A stretch of 64,000 nucleotides of DNA, taken from contig NZ_WOFE01000001.1 of NCBI RefSeq assembly GCF_016881405.1, positions 310,001-374,000 of the forward strand, read 5' to 3'. Below, piece after piece: positions 40,458 through 49,076 of this stretch. How positions within the stretch are numbered: position 1 is the stretch's first letter; each line of letters opens with the position of its first letter. A model generated the notes under the pieces. That model was not told the origin of the DNA and ran no database searches. It worked only from the letters and a program-made list of their open reading frames with translations. This DNA is from Deefgea chitinilytica (lineage in GTDB: Bacteria; Pseudomonadota; Gammaproteobacteria; Burkholderiales; Chitinibacteraceae). The translations under genes were made by a program, and so were the position numbers.

Positions 40458-41141
40458 TTACACCGTTTCGGATTCGAGTTCAGCGTGCACTTGCGGCACA
40501 ACGCGGCGTAAAGCAGCAGACACGAGCTCAGATAGTCGTTGCAAATACAGCGTCCCCATATCAGGGTAGAAACGCTCGGCATCAGGGCTGGCCAACACCA
40601 AAATACCAAATGGTGCGCCGCCAGTACGCAATGCAAACTGTGCGAATGAATTGAGCGTGCCAGTTTCGAGTGCAAACCAGTTCAGTACGTCGTCGGTCAC
40701 GTAGGGGCCACAATACGGCGTAATCAGATTGTCGGCGAGTTTGTGGATATTCTCATCCACTGGTGAAAACTCCAGCAAATTTGATTGGCTATTGGGCAAC
40801 CACAGGCGCAAGGCCATATGCGGGACGGCAAATTTTTCTTTGAGGTGGTATTCCAAGGTGCCGATAATGCTGGGTACATCGGCGGCTTTCATCAAATCAA
40901 CAGTGAGTTGGTGCAGCATGTCGGAAATATTGTCATTGTCGACACCAAATTGCAGCAGTTCGCCCAAGCGTGCTTCCAAGGTACGATTTTTATCGCGCAA
41001 GGTTAGTAATTGACGTTCCGCCAAGGAAACGGCATGACCACGATGATTGTGCGGCACATAAATTTCCGCCAAATCATCGGCAAACACATCGAAAAACTCT
41101 GGATTTTGCTTTAACCACTGCACCACTTCACTGGCTTGCAT
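40458..41141 (-). CDS. DUF484 family protein
   Basis: 227 residues. N-terminal helical part (VVQWLKQNPEFFDVFADDLAEIYVPHNHRGHAVSLAERQ) and a GAF-like C-terminal domain (about 85-220). Conserved between dapF and xerC in many proteobacteria; function unknown. Nine nt separate it from xerC, so they are cotranscribed. AAAAGGA precedes the ATG. Confidence 0.93.
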   Translation of the reverse strand: MQASEVVQWLKQNPEFFDVFADDLAEIYVPHNHRGHAVSLAERQLLTLRDKNRTLEARLGELLQFGVDNDNISDMLHQLTVDLMKAADVPSIIGTLEYHLKEKFAVPHMALRLWLPNSQSNLLEFSPVDENIHKLADNLITPYCGPYVTDDVLNWFALETGTLNSFAQFALRTGGAPFGILVLASPDAERFYPDMGTLYLQRLSELVSAALRRVVPQVHAELESETV

Positions 41142-41181
41142 TTCTTATCCTTTTTATTGGGTTCGATTCTTGTTATGGTGT

Positions 41182-41228
41182 GGGTATATTGCCCTAGCCA
41201 TTGTTAAATATTGCTTATAATTCAATAC
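41182..41228 (+). repeat. 47-bp GGGTAT...ATAC element, copy 5
   Basis: Begins GGGTATATTGCCCTAGCC, ends TTCAATAC. Its right end covers the last codons and the stop codon (41215-41217) of dapF, so the final Ser-Ile-Glu-Leu residues may be element-derived. The arms pair poorly outside the conserved ends. Confidence 0.6.
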
Positions 41229-42045
41229 TGCCTTCAAAAACCGTAACCGCTGGCCCGGTCATCATCACTGGAGAATCACCACCTGCCCATGAAATCGTCA
41301 AATCACCGCCGCGGGTGTGCACCAGCACCGTCTCGTCGAGTAGGCCACGACGAATACCTGCTACCACAGCCGCGCAAGCACCGGTACCGCAAGCCAGCGT
41401 TTCACCCGCGGCACGTTCGAATACGCGTAAACAGATTTCACTGCGGCTAACAATCTGCATAAAGCCAGCATTTACTTTTTGTGGAAAGCGTTTGTGATTT
41501 TCAATCAGTGTGCCGTGCAAGGCGACCGGCGCAGTCTCAACGTCATCGACGATTTGCACTGCATGTGGATTGCCCATCGACACGACCGAAATATCGTAGA
41601 CCTGACCATCGACAATCAGTGGGTCGATAATGGCTTCATTTGGCGCTTCAAACGGAATTTCACTCGGCGCAAAGCGCGGGGCGCCCATATTCACGGTGAC
41701 CAGACCATTGCTTTCGAGGCGCGGATAAATGACGCCTTTGGCCGTTTCAACGGCGATTTCGGTTTTGTCGGTCAAGCCTTGATCGAATACAAAACGCGCA
41801 AAACAGCGTGAGCCATTGCCGCATTGCTCCACTTCAGAGCCATCACAATTAAAAATTCGATAACGGAAATCGATGCCGGGCGTAGTGCTTTTTTCAACCA
41901 GCAGTAATTGATCAAAACCGATCCCAAATTGGCGATGGCCGAGCTGACCAATTGCTTCATTGCTCAGTGTAACCGCTTGGCGCACGCCATCGATCACCAT
42001 AAAATCATTACCAAGGCCATGCATCTTGCTGAAATTGAGTTTCAT
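41215..42045 (-). CDS. dapF: Diaminopimelate epimerase
   Basis: 276 residues from ATG 42045 ([15 protein letters not shown]); an upstream in-frame ATG at 42090 is rejected because it adds a non-family extension. The two catalytic cysteines are in [13 protein letters not shown] and [16 protein letters not shown]. It epimerises LL- to meso-diaminopimelate for lysine and peptidoglycan. First gene of the dapF-DUF484-xerC unit. The last codons overlap a repeat element. Confidence 0.97.
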   Translation of the reverse strand: MKLNFSKMHGLGNDFMVIDGVRQAVTLSNEAIGQLGHRQFGIGFDQLLLVEKSTTPGIDFRYRIFNCDGSEVEQCGNGSRCFARFVFDQGLTDKTEIAVETAKGVIYPRLESNGLVTVNMGAPRFAPSEIPFEAPNEAIIDPLIVDGQVYDISVVSMGNPHAVQIVDDVETAPVALHGTLIENHKRFPQKVNAGFMQIVSRSEICLRVFERAAGETLACGTGACAAVVAGIRRGLLDETVLVHTRGGDLTISWAGGDSPVMMTGPAVTVFEGSIEL

Positions 42046-42303
42046 AGTTCGATCTAACAATAAAAGAGAGCCAATTGAAACAGAGTCCATCGGCGGGGTA
42101 AAACGAAAAATTTTAGGCCTGAAATGATTTTGCTTATGTCATAACGTTCAGGCGTGAGTCGCTGAAAAAAACGATAGAGCTAGGCTAACGCCTCTGTAAA
42201 AACGGAGCAAGTGCTGTCTTGCTCGCGTCGATAAAATGCCGCGAATTTGACTGTTTTATCACTGATTGGCAGGCAAAACTTTGATCGCTACTGCGGCGAT
42301 GCC
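42046..42303. other. Intergenic region between the CoA-binding gene and dapF
   Basis: No ORF. A hairpin GAGCAAG-TGCTGT-CTTGCTC at 42208-42227 could end the minus-strand CoA-binding transcript, but its tail is not T-rich. A further inverted pair CCTGAA/TTCAGG lies at about 42118-42153. Confidence 0.4.
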
Positions 42304-42726
42304 TTAATCAGTAAACAGTCGGCTGTATTCCACCATCAAGCAGCGATCCATCACTATCGGAATCCCCGCCGCTTGGGCGCGAGCGGCGGCGGCTTCGTCA
42401 ACGATACCCAATTGCAGCCAGATGAATTTCGCACCGCGGGCAATCGCCTGATCGACGACTTCTCCCGCTTCTTCGCTGCGGCGAAATACATTGACCAGAT
42501 CAATTTCGCCCGGCACGCTGGCCAAATCGGGATAGACCGTTTCACCCAAAATCTCAGCTTGCGGCTTTGGTGTGACCGGTACGATTTTAAAACCCCATTG
42601 CTGCATCAACTTGCTCACGCCATGACTGGCACGATTGGGCTTATCCGATAAGCCGACAACGGCGATGCGATGGGTTGCTTCAAGTATGCTTTTGATTTCG
42701 GCATCTGATGGATTTTGAAAAGTCAT
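42304..42726 (-). CDS. CoA-binding domain protein (YccU-like)
   Basis: 140 residues. A single Rossmann-type CoA-binding domain as in succinyl-CoA synthetase alpha: THRIAVVGLSDKPNRASHGVSKLMQQWGFKIVPVTPK, AILGETVYPDLASVP, LVNVFRRSEEAGEVVDQAI and KFIWLQLGIVDEAAAARAQAAGIPIVMDRCLMVEYSR. It may bind CoA or a nucleotide; no enzyme activity is known. AAAGGA precedes the ATG, directly after the end of a 47-bp element. Confidence 0.92.
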   Translation of the reverse strand: MTFQNPSDAEIKSILEATHRIAVVGLSDKPNRASHGVSKLMQQWGFKIVPVTPKPQAEILGETVYPDLASVPGEIDLVNVFRRSEEAGEVVDQAIARGAKFIWLQLGIVDEAAAARAQAAGIPIVMDRCLMVEYSRLFTD

Positions 42727-42738
42727 TGGCTGTCCTTT

Positions 42739-42785
42739 GGGTATTGCCAGCTAGGTCTTTTATTTCAATGTTTAGAGGTAGATAC
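42739..42785 (+). repeat. 47-bp GGGTAT...ATAC element, copy 6
   Basis: Begins GGGTATTGCCAGCTAGG, ends GGTAGATAC. Its left end abuts the ribosome binding site of the CoA-binding gene (start 42726), so it lies in that 5' leader. Confidence 0.65.
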
Positions 42786-42829
42786 ATCGTTATTTACAGT
42801 TTTTTCAGATTGTGTGTTGATGGTTTTAA

Positions 42830-43095
42830 GTGCCTGCGGCACGGTGTTTTGGTGTCGCCATCCGCGAGGGGGACTTCTTTCTTTGCGTCGCCAAAGAAAG
42901 AAGCATCGAGCGGCGACCCGGGCGTGCATCGGTCCCCGATGAGCTCTGCACCCCGCGCCGCTAAGCTTTGGCGTCGCCTCGGTCAGTTGTGAGCCAAACG
43001 ATAAAACGTTTATCTCACTCCCTCTCTCGGTGCGCTTGGACGGGTTTTTAAGCCCCAGCTCAACGAGCGTGGCACAGCACTCATACCAAATCTGA
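42830..43095. repeat. Large GC-rich dispersed repeat, copy A
   Basis: Starts with the palindrome GTGCCTGCGGCAC and continues with GGGGGACTTCTTTCTTTGCG, TCGCCAAAGAAAG and CGGCGACCC. It ends AGCCCCAGCTCAACGAGCGTGGCACAGCA, followed by ACCAAATCT. The same landmarks in the same order occur at 45400-45582. Similar motifs are scattered in many betaproteobacterial genomes and are often mis-called as small genes. It fills the gap between the CoA-binding gene and the DUF3147 gene. Confidence 0.85.
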
Positions 43096-43106
43096 ATCCA
43101 CCCAAT

Positions 43107-43469
43107 TTACAGCAACTGAATCTGAAAAAACCGCGCTAGCACTTGCGCGTAAATGAAAAACAGCGCCACAGTGCCGATTGCTGAAATCCCCAGCGCAGGC
43201 CAAAAACCCAAGCGGTTGAGTAACAGCGGAAAAGTTAAAAACATTGGCAAAGTCGGTAGTACATACCAAAACGTATACCACGCATGTGCGGCGATTTTGT
43301 CGGATGGCTGTTTTTCGACGTACAGCCAAATCAGCGTTAAACAGGTCACCAGCGGCAACGCTGCCAGTAGCCCGCCGATACGTTCATAGCGGCTGGCAAT
43401 CTCAGAAATCCCGACCACTAAAGCGGCGGTGATCAGGTATTTGGCAATCAAATAGCCGCTGATATTCAT
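43107..43469 (-). CDS. DUF3147-type small membrane protein
   Basis: 120 residues with about four membrane helices (YLIAKYLITAALVVGISEIA, LLAALPLVTCLTLIWLYVE, FWYVLPTLPMFLTFPLLL, ALGISAIGTVALFFIYAQVL). Matches the DUF3147 pattern; function unknown. The ridA gene ends 2 nt upstream, so they are cotranscribed. Confidence 0.8.
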   Translation of the reverse strand: MNISGYLIAKYLITAALVVGISEIASRYERIGGLLAALPLVTCLTLIWLYVEKQPSDKIAAHAWYTFWYVLPTLPMFLTFPLLLNRLGFWPALGISAIGTVALFFIYAQVLARFFQIQLL

Positions 43470-43471
43470 GT

Positions 43472-43852
43472 TTACGCCAGCACCATCACCGCATCAGCTT
43501 CAACAATCGCGCCTTTTGGCAAGGCCGCTGCTTGTACCGCTGCGCGCGCAGGGAAGGGCGCGGTGAAGTATTCGCCCATGATTTCATTAAGCTTGGCAAA
43601 GTTGGCCAAATCCACGACAAACACGCCCAGTTTCACGATGTCGGATAAATCGCCGCCCGCCGCTTGGCACACAGCGCGTAGGTTTTGGAACACTTGATGC
43701 GTTTGCGCTTCAAAGCCTTCAACCAAGACATTGCTCACTGGATCAAGACCGATTTGGCCGGATAAATACACGGTGTTGCCGACTTTAATCGCTTGCGAAT
43801 AGGTGCCAACGGCTTTTGGGGCATTGTCTGAATGGATGATTTCTTTGGTCAT
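43472..43852 (-). CDS. ridA: RidA-family enamine/imine deaminase
   Basis: 126 residues. RidA signature [45 protein letters not shown], and the active-site Arg in [25 protein letters not shown]. It hydrolyses reactive 2-aminoacrylate released by PLP enzymes. It is cotranscribed with the DUF3147 gene. Confidence 0.95.
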   Translation of the reverse strand: MTKEIIHSDNAPKAVGTYSQAIKVGNTVYLSGQIGLDPVSNVLVEGFEAQTHQVFQNLRAVCQAAGGDLSDIVKLGVFVVDLANFAKLNEIMGEYFTAPFPARAAVQAAALPKGAIVEADAVMVLA

Positions 43853-43897
43853 GTTTTTTCCTAGTGATAAGTCGTTTAGAGTAAGTCAGATCGTAAA

Positions 43898-44344
43898 TTA
43901 ATTTGCGGCTTGAGTGAAATCAAGTGGCTGTGGATTGTTGCGAACCATTAGTTTCTCTGGGTATGGAACAGTGATAAAACCCAACTTTTCGTAGAGGCTA
44001 TGGGCATCAGTCGTCTGTAGCAAAGTTCTTGTTACACCTTGAAGTATCGGGTGATCAAGTAATCGCTGTGTGAGCTGCTGAGCAATACCCCGACCACGAT
44101 AATTTTCATCAACATAAACATCGGCCAAGTAAGCAAATCTCACTGTATCGCTAATCATGCGGGCGTAGCCAATTTGCTGATCATCGATAAACGCACCAAT
44201 CACTAAGGTGGAGGCTTGGGCTGCTTGTTCAACACGCTGCTGTGCAATACCCGGCGACCAATAACAATTAGCCAACCAAGCGGTGATTTTTGGCCAGTCT
44301 TGATCGCTGTATTGGGTAGAGAAAGTAAGCGGCGATGCCGACAT
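43898..44344 (-). CDS. GNAT-family N-acetyltransferase
   Basis: 148 residues from ATG 44344 (GGAGC eight nt upstream; the in-frame TTG at 44350 is rejected). GNAT core: IGYARMISDTVRFAYLADVYVDENYRGRGIAQQLTQRLL with the acetyl-CoA loop RGRGIA, and DAHSLYEKLGFITV. The ending PEKLMVRNNPQ resembles tabtoxin-resistance/YjaB-like acetyltransferases. The substrate is unknown. Confidence 0.88.
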   Translation of the reverse strand: MSASPLTFSTQYSDQDWPKITAWLANCYWSPGIAQQRVEQAAQASTLVIGAFIDDQQIGYARMISDTVRFAYLADVYVDENYRGRGIAQQLTQRLLDHPILQGVTRTLLQTTDAHSLYEKLGFITVPYPEKLMVRNNPQPLDFTQAAN

Positions 44345-44380
44345 AAACAAGCTCCAAGTGAGAGAAATGATTGAATTTAT

Positions 44381-44719
44381 TTACGTCAGTTCAAAGTTTC
44401 TAATCATTGGGATTAGAAAGGGCATGATGCCGTAAATACTCACTGAAAATGTAGCACGCCAACTACTAGTGAAGTCGGGTGGGCTGCGTCTGATAAACAC
44501 AATAAACAGCAAAATTGGCCAAAAAAATAGTAAATATTGAAAATCAAAAAAAAGGTGTGTCGTTTGTTCCGCTGGCAAAACTAAAAACAACACTCCAGCC
44601 AAAAGGTTGAGGCTACTAAATAATAAGAATGCCGCCCCCTGTAGAGATGCAAAAATTGACCCTGGATGTATTTTTATTGACTGATTTAGTCGTAGAAATA
44701 AACGATTAATTTTGCTCAC
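44381..44719 (-). CDS. Hypothetical membrane protein
   Basis: 112 residues. Three hydrophobic segments (ASLQGAAFLLFSSLNLLAGVLFLVLPA, FQYLLFFWPILLFIVFI, FSVSIYGIMPFLIPMI). No family recognised. Lower-GC codon use than its neighbours. It lies between the GNAT gene (36 nt) and the flavin-reductase-like gene (22 nt) on the same strand, so it is possibly part of a short operon. Confidence 0.6.
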   Translation of the reverse strand: MSKINRLFLRLNQSIKIHPGSIFASLQGAAFLLFSSLNLLAGVLFLVLPAEQTTHLFFDFQYLLFFWPILLFIVFIRRSPPDFTSSWRATFSVSIYGIMPFLIPMIRNFELT

Positions 44720-44741
44720 TAGTTTCGTTCCGGCTCAACAC

Positions 44742-45311
44742 TCAAGGGCGTTTCATCGCATTAATCGAATACGGTTCTGGATGAACATGGCCGTTATGCA
44801 TCAGATCGTCGGCGGCGAAGATGTGGACGATTTCAACCAAGATCAGATCGGCAACGACTGGATTGCCGACTTCGATATTTTGCAATAAACGACCTTCGAG
44901 TGCGACGGCGCAGTTTTGAATGCGCGGTGTTTTGACGGCTTGTGCTGCGCAGAACTGCAGACCGAGCGCATCAATTTGCGCGTCACTCGGCGGCGTGCTT
45001 GAACCCGTGGCGTGCACCGCAGGCGCGTGGTCGTGCGATGGAATGTGAATCACACAATCGCCACCGCTGAGTAGGTTGAGCGCGGTATCTTTTTGTTCGC
45101 AGCAGCCATTGTCTGCTATTCGGCGATTGACACTGAGCGATACAATCAGCGGGTCGCTGGAGACAATATTAAAGTAAGAAAACGGTGCAATATTGACCTT
45201 GCCGAGTACATCGACGCTACTGACCCAAGCAATCGGGCGCGGCACGACGCAATCGGTGATTAGGGTGTATTTTTCACTTGCTGTGAGTGCTGAAACAGGC
45301 CATTCCATCAT
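44742..45311 (-). CDS. Flavin reductase-like FMN-binding protein
   Basis: 189 residues. Split-barrel flavin-binding fold with YTLITDCVVPRPIAWVSSVDVLGKVNIAPFSYFNIVSSDPLIVSLSVNRR and a long C-terminal part ending HVHPEPYSINAMKRP. Related proteins reduce flavins or act as flavoprotein oxygenase partners; no partner is adjacent. A 47-bp element ends 10 nt before the ATG. Confidence 0.85.
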   Translation of the reverse strand: MMEWPVSALTASEKYTLITDCVVPRPIAWVSSVDVLGKVNIAPFSYFNIVSSDPLIVSLSVNRRIADNGCCEQKDTALNLLSGGDCVIHIPSHDHAPAVHATGSSTPPSDAQIDALGLQFCAAQAVKTPRIQNCAVALEGRLLQNIEVGNPVVADLILVEIVHIFAADDLMHNGHVHPEPYSINAMKRP

Positions 45312-45321
45312 TTAATCCAGT

Positions 45322-45368
45322 GGGTATATGGCTATAGCCATTATTTTATAATTTATTGGTGCATATAC
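45322..45368 (+). repeat. 47-bp GGGTAT...ATAC element, copy 7
   Basis: Begins GGGTATATGGCTATAGCC, ends GTGCATATAC; outer arms GTATATG/CATATAC. It sits in the leader of the minus-strand flavin-reductase-like gene. Confidence 0.7.
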
Positions 45369-45399
45369 ATGCATTTCTAATTTATGTTGTTTGTTTTAT

Positions 45400-45582
45400 G
45401 TGCCTGCGGCACAATGTTTTGCAGTCGCAATCTGCGACGGGGACTTACTTTCTTTGCTTCGCCAAAGAAAGTAAGCAAAGAAAGGCGACCCTATATCTGC
45501 ACCGACTTCGTCGGCTTGATATTGAGGGCTTGTTAAGCCCCTGCTCAACGAGCGCGGCACAGCATCAACACCAAATCTAAAC
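45400..45582. repeat. Large GC-rich dispersed repeat, copy B
   Basis: Same landmarks as 42830-43095: GTGCCTGCGGCAC, GGGGACTTACTTTCTTTGCT, TCGCCAAAGAAAG, GGCGACCC, AAGCCCC, CTCAACGAGCG, GGCACAGCA, ACCAAATCT. About 80 bp shorter internally than copy A. It fills the gap between hemW and the flavin-reductase-like gene. Confidence 0.85.
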
Positions 45583-45648
45583 AAAGCTAGTTTATTTTGG
45601 CTCTGCATGTTAAGTCGATATTTTTATATGGCGATCATATGGCTAAAA

Positions 45649-46821
45649 TCAATCTGGCAAAAACCGCTCCATCAACACATTCAAAAAGCGTTGGCCTTTG
45701 AGTGTCGGTTTGACGTGATGTAAATCGCGCTCTAATAAACCTTCCGCACAGGCGCGCTCAATTTCGTGGATGATTTTGGTCATCGGCAAACCAGTGCGCT
45801 CAGTAAATAGCGCAATCGGAAAGCCGCCGATTAAGCGCAAAGTATTGAGCATAAACTCAAACGGTAGTGCTGATTTTTCAATCACTTCTTCAGTTTGAAT
45901 CGCTGAACCCGCGGCCATTTTAGCTAGATATTCACTCGGTTGTTTGAAGCGCGCTTGGCGGATGATTTTATCGTGAAAACTGATTTTGCCGTGCGCGCCA
46001 GCGCCGATGCCGAGGTAATCGCCAAATTGCCAGTAATTTAAATTGTGCTGGCTGCGGCGACCTGATTTTGCAAACGCGCTGGTTTCATAATGCTCAAAGC
46101 CCGCGGCGGCGAGTTTGGCTTCAATCATTTCTTGCATGTCGGCGGCGAGGTCCTCGTCGGGCAGCGCGGGTGGGTAGCGATGAAACAGCGTGTTGGGTTC
46201 CAGCGTCAGGTGGTAGGCTGATAGATGCGTTGAACCACAGGCAATCGCTTGGTCGATATCGGCTTCGGCCTCAAGCAGCGTTTGATTGGGCAGTGCGTAC
46301 ATGATGTCGAGGTTGTAATTATCAAAATGCTTCGCGGCGATTTCAATCGCGCGCAACGCTTCGTCGCGATTGTGAATTCGACCTAGCGCGGTTAAATGCT
46401 CAGCGTTAAAGCTTTGAATGCCGATTGAGAGTCGATTAATTCCGGCTTGGGCATAGCCAGCAAATTTCTCGATTTCAAACGTACCAGGATTGGCTTCGAG
46501 CGTGATTTCGGCATCAGGGTTGAGCTTGACGCGCGCCCGAATCGCTTCGAGCAATCGATCCATGCTGGCAGCAGAAAACAGGCTCGGTGTGCCGCCGCCC
46601 ATAAAGATGCTAGACACCGATCGTCCCCACACTTGCGGTAGATTGGATTCCAAATCAGTAATCAGCGCATCGATGTAGGCATTTTCTGGGATGCCTTCTT
46701 TGACTGCGTGCGAATTGAAATCGCAATAAGGGCATTTGCGCACGCACCATGGAAAGTGAATGTAGAGCGCGAGTGGCGGTAGGGCGGTGAGGCCCGATTG
46801 CGAGAAAGATACGGTTTGCAT
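45649..46821 (-). CDS. hemW: HemW-type radical SAM heme chaperone
   Basis: 390 residues from ATG 46821; a longer ORF to 46902 runs through a hairpin. Radical SAM cysteines C26-x3-C30-x2-C33 (WCVRKCPYCDF), FMGGGTPSLFSAASMDRLL, EANPGTFE, NRLSIGIQSFNAEHLTALGR, and the HemN C-terminal domain. The CxxxCxxC-F pattern lacking the extra Cys of true coproporphyrinogen oxidase HemN, and the position in the rdgB neighbourhood, favour HemW, which delivers heme to respiratory enzymes. Confidence 0.92.
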   Translation of the reverse strand: MQTVSFSQSGLTALPPLALYIHFPWCVRKCPYCDFNSHAVKEGIPENAYIDALITDLESNLPQVWGRSVSSIFMGGGTPSLFSAASMDRLLEAIRARVKLNPDAEITLEANPGTFEIEKFAGYAQAGINRLSIGIQSFNAEHLTALGRIHNRDEALRAIEIAAKHFDNYNLDIMYALPNQTLLEAEADIDQAIACGSTHLSAYHLTLEPNTLFHRYPPALPDEDLAADMQEMIEAKLAAAGFEHYETSAFAKSGRRSQHNLNYWQFGDYLGIGAGAHGKISFHDKIIRQARFKQPSEYLAKMAAGSAIQTEEVIEKSALPFEFMLNTLRLIGGFPIALFTERTGLPMTKIIHEIERACAEGLLERDLHHVKPTLKGQRFLNVLMERFLPD

Positions 46822-46836
46822 AGTGTCGCTAAAAAG

Positions 46837-46864
46837 GCGCAAGAGCCCTTGGGGGCTCTTGAAA
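46837..46864 (-). terminator. Possible terminator upstream of hemW
   Basis: Hairpin AAGAGCCC-CCAA-GGGCTCTT; the T5 run comes only after GCGCC, so efficiency is doubtful. It follows the periplasmic-protein gene on the minus strand. Confidence 0.5.
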
Positions 46865-46919
46865 GTCGTGATTAAAACTGGTGCAGCTTGCCGCCAGCCC
46901 ACATGCTGGCGGTGGCGGC

Positions 46920-47453
46920 TTATTTTTTGGTTTTGCTATCGCTAGGGGTTTTATTGGCAAAATCGAGCATTTCTTTCAGCGTGGCGTAGTCAGGTTTACC
47001 TGGCTTGATGTCCATTTCGCCGCCATCAAGGTAAGTGAAGTATTTTTCACACGCTAAATCTTTACCGTCTTTATCAACCAAGGTTTTCACGATGGTATTG
47101 GCGTTCTCAGTATTGACCTTCACCAGATTTTCTTTGAATTTGGCTAGTTCTTCTGGGGTTGCTTTTTCTTGCACTGATTCAACCAAGGCAGAGACATAAC
47201 CAAAGTGCATTTGTAAAAAAGCCTTGTTACGGGTTTGCCAGTTGTTCACCGACGTTTTGATGTTGTCTGCGTTTTTGTCGTTGCGGCATAAGTTCACCAT
47301 TTTTTGCATGGTGACAATATTAGTGCTGAGATTGCCCGCAGCTTGATTGCGCGCTTTCGTAAATGGTGAGCCGGTTTCTGGTTTTTTGGCACTCGCGGCG
47401 TATGCGCCGATTGGGAGCATGAGCGCGATGGCAAGAAGGCTATGTTTTAACAT
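46920..47453 (-). CDS. Periplasmic protein of unknown function
   Basis: 177 residues from ATG 47453 (MLKHSLLAIALMLPIGAYAASA: signal peptide, cut about residue 20). The mature part is mostly helical and Lys/Asn-rich with two cysteines (NLCRND, LACEKYF) that could pair. No family recognised. Downstream of rdgB and upstream of hemW on the same strand. Confidence 0.7.
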   Translation of the reverse strand: MLKHSLLAIALMLPIGAYAASAKKPETGSPFTKARNQAAGNLSTNIVTMQKMVNLCRNDKNADNIKTSVNNWQTRNKAFLQMHFGYVSALVESVQEKATPEELAKFKENLVKVNTENANTIVKTLVDKDGKDLACEKYFTYLDGGEMDIKPGKPDYATLKEMLDFANKTPSDSKTKK

Positions 47454-47562
47454 GGAATTTGCTCTGTACAAGTAGTTGAAATAGGAAAGACAGAATAAAG
47501 TCTGGTTTTTGCTTAACTGTAGTTGATTGCTGCAGTTTCAAGTCGGTGCTGCATTTTGGTGC

Positions 47563-47784
47563 TTATTTTTGGTAAGGATTGTGCAGTTGCTGGACTAGGT
47601 TCAGCAGCACATCTCGCATTTGTGTTTCTGAGACTTCCATTAGTAAACCATCTTCAAACAAGTCTTGCGCCATTTGCTGTAGTTCATCGAGGTTTTCATT
47701 CATTACTTTGACTTTTTCGGTGCAAGAAACGACGGAACCGTCGTCTCGCACCCAACGCGCCCAGCGACTTTCAGCGGTGCTCAT
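47563..47784 (-). CDS. Conserved small betaproteobacterial protein
   Basis: 73 residues. MSTAESRWARWVRDDGSVVSCTEKVKVMNENLDELQQMAQDLFEDGLLMEVSETQMRDVL-type sequence: a short strand part with one Cys, then two amphipathic helices. Comparable small proteins stand next to rdgB in related bacteria; no function is known. The rdgB stop lies 36 nt upstream on the same strand. Confidence 0.75.
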   Translation of the reverse strand: MSTAESRWARWVRDDGSVVSCTEKVKVMNENLDELQQMAQDLFEDGLLMEVSETQMRDVLLNLVQQLHNPYQK

Positions 47785-47820
47785 GGTGTAATCCTTTGGC
47801 TTAACCTTGCATTTACGCGG

Positions 47821-48423
47821 TTACAACCCGGTTTCTTTCAATTGTTCGATTAGTTTTTGCAGTGCTTTGGCGCGATGCGAAATCGTCGCTTTTTCCGTCG
47901 CGCTCAGTTGAGCCACTGATTTTTGTAAATCGGCGCGCCAAAAAAGCGGGTCATAGCCAAAGCCGCCATCGCCTTGTGGCGTAAGCAAAATGTCACCTGT
48001 GCACACGCCATCAGCAATCAACGGTTGCGGGTCATTGGCGGCACGCACCAAGACCAAAGCCGCGTAGTACCAAGCGCGGCGATCAGTTTGGCCTTGCATA
48101 TCAGCCAGTAATTTTTCATTATTGCGCGCATCGGATTTAGGCTCGCCTGCAAAGCGCGCTGACAGCACGCCTGGTGCGCCACTAAGCGCATGCACACAGA
48201 GGCCAGAATCATCGGCTAATGCGGGTAAACCTGTGATTTGTGCCGCGTGACGTGCTTTGGCAAGCGCGTTTTCAACAAAGGTTGTAAACGGCTCAGGGCA
48301 TTCTGGAACGCCTAGTTCGCCTTGTGGAATCACTTCAAAATCAAAAGGCGCTAATAAGTGGTTGAATTCTTTGACTTTACCGGCATTATTGCTCGCCAAT
48401 ACGATTTTTTGCTTTGTTGCCAC
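47821..48423 (-). CDS. rdgB: XTP/dITP diphosphatase (RdgB/HAM1)
   Basis: 200 residues. KIVLASNNAGKVKEFNHLL, TFVENALAKARHAA, ADDSGLCVHALSGAPGVLSARFAG, GDGGFGYDPLF and SHRAKAL are all HAM1 signatures. It removes non-canonical purine nucleotides such as dITP and XTP. It lies 2 nt downstream of the retropepsin-like gene, so it is part of the dusA-protease-rdgB run. Confidence 0.97.
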   Translation of the reverse strand: MATKQKIVLASNNAGKVKEFNHLLAPFDFEVIPQGELGVPECPEPFTTFVENALAKARHAAQITGLPALADDSGLCVHALSGAPGVLSARFAGEPKSDARNNEKLLADMQGQTDRRAWYYAALVLVRAANDPQPLIADGVCTGDILLTPQGDGGFGYDPLFWRADLQKSVAQLSATEKATISHRAKALQKLIEQLKETGL

Positions 48424-48425
48424 TC

Positions 48426-49076
48426 TTAATATGCCTTTTTACTTAAGATCATCAAATCTTGCTCGCGCTTCATTTGAAAACGATTCAGTGTACTCATCCC
48501 GATCAGTACTGGGCCTGTATCGCTGCTGTCGCGTACACTCAAATCGATATTATACAACGTAACGGTGCCGATTCTGAGTTGAGGGATTTGCACTAACCAA
48601 GAATTAATCACGCCGTTGGCGGTTTGTGAACGCATCGGTTTTCCGTTGCGATATTTAATATTGAGTTGATCGGCGGCCTTACTCGACATCGATAAATGCG
48701 TCGCCCCCGTATCGATCACGCCGCGCTGAGTTTGCCCATTAATCGAGATATCCGCCAAATAATGCCCACCGTAGCTCGGTGACAAAACTAAACTGCTGTC
48801 GCCATCGCTTTGCGTTTGTGTCGAGGCGATATACCCTTCGCCCAAGCCAAGCCGCCGTTGTCGGCCATTACTGTTTTCAATCACCGCCGAATCAGCGGCA
48901 ATCGAAATAATTTTTGCGCTGCCCACGGTTTGCCCAATTTGCAGTGTTTTCTTTTGGCCATTGACTTGAAAAATCGCTTTGCTGCCCATCGTGGCCAGCA
49001 AAGTAATCTCGTCGGCGTGTGCCGCAGAACTGATCAGTAAAGCGAGTAAACAAGTTTTAAGCGTTTTGGCTAACAT
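48426..49076 (-). CDS. Retropepsin-like aspartic protease, periplasmic
   Basis: 216 residues from ATG 49076. A signal peptide ends at about residue 21 (SSAAHA). The single-lobe aspartic protease motif is D122-T-G-A (VIDTGATHLSMS), followed by LNIKYRNG and the second conserved segment VLIGMSTLNRFQMKR (LG-M-x-x-L type). Like viral and clan AA bacterial enzymes, it should act as a homodimer in the periplasm. Substrate unknown. Its 5' end overlaps the dusA 3' end by 20 nt and rdgB follows after 2 nt. Confidence 0.85.
   Translation of the reverse strand: MLAKTLKTCLLALLISSAAHADEITLLATMGSKAIFQVNGQKKTLQIGQTVGSAKIISIAADSAVIENSNGRQRRLGLGEGYIASTQTQSDGDSSLVLSPSYGGHYLADISINGQTQRGVIDTGATHLSMSSKAADQLNIKYRNGKPMRSQTANGVINSWLVQIPQLRIGTVTLYNIDLSVRDSSDTGPVLIGMSTLNRFQMKREQDLMILSKKAY

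Noticed and set aside
42708-42992. Open frame with SPSARGTSFFASPKKEASSGDPG
   Set aside because: It is the translation of a dispersed GC-rich repeat, often mis-annotated as a protein.
45356-45580. Open frame inside the second GC-rich repeat
   Set aside because: Same reason: repeat sequence, no ribosome binding site, not conserved as protein.
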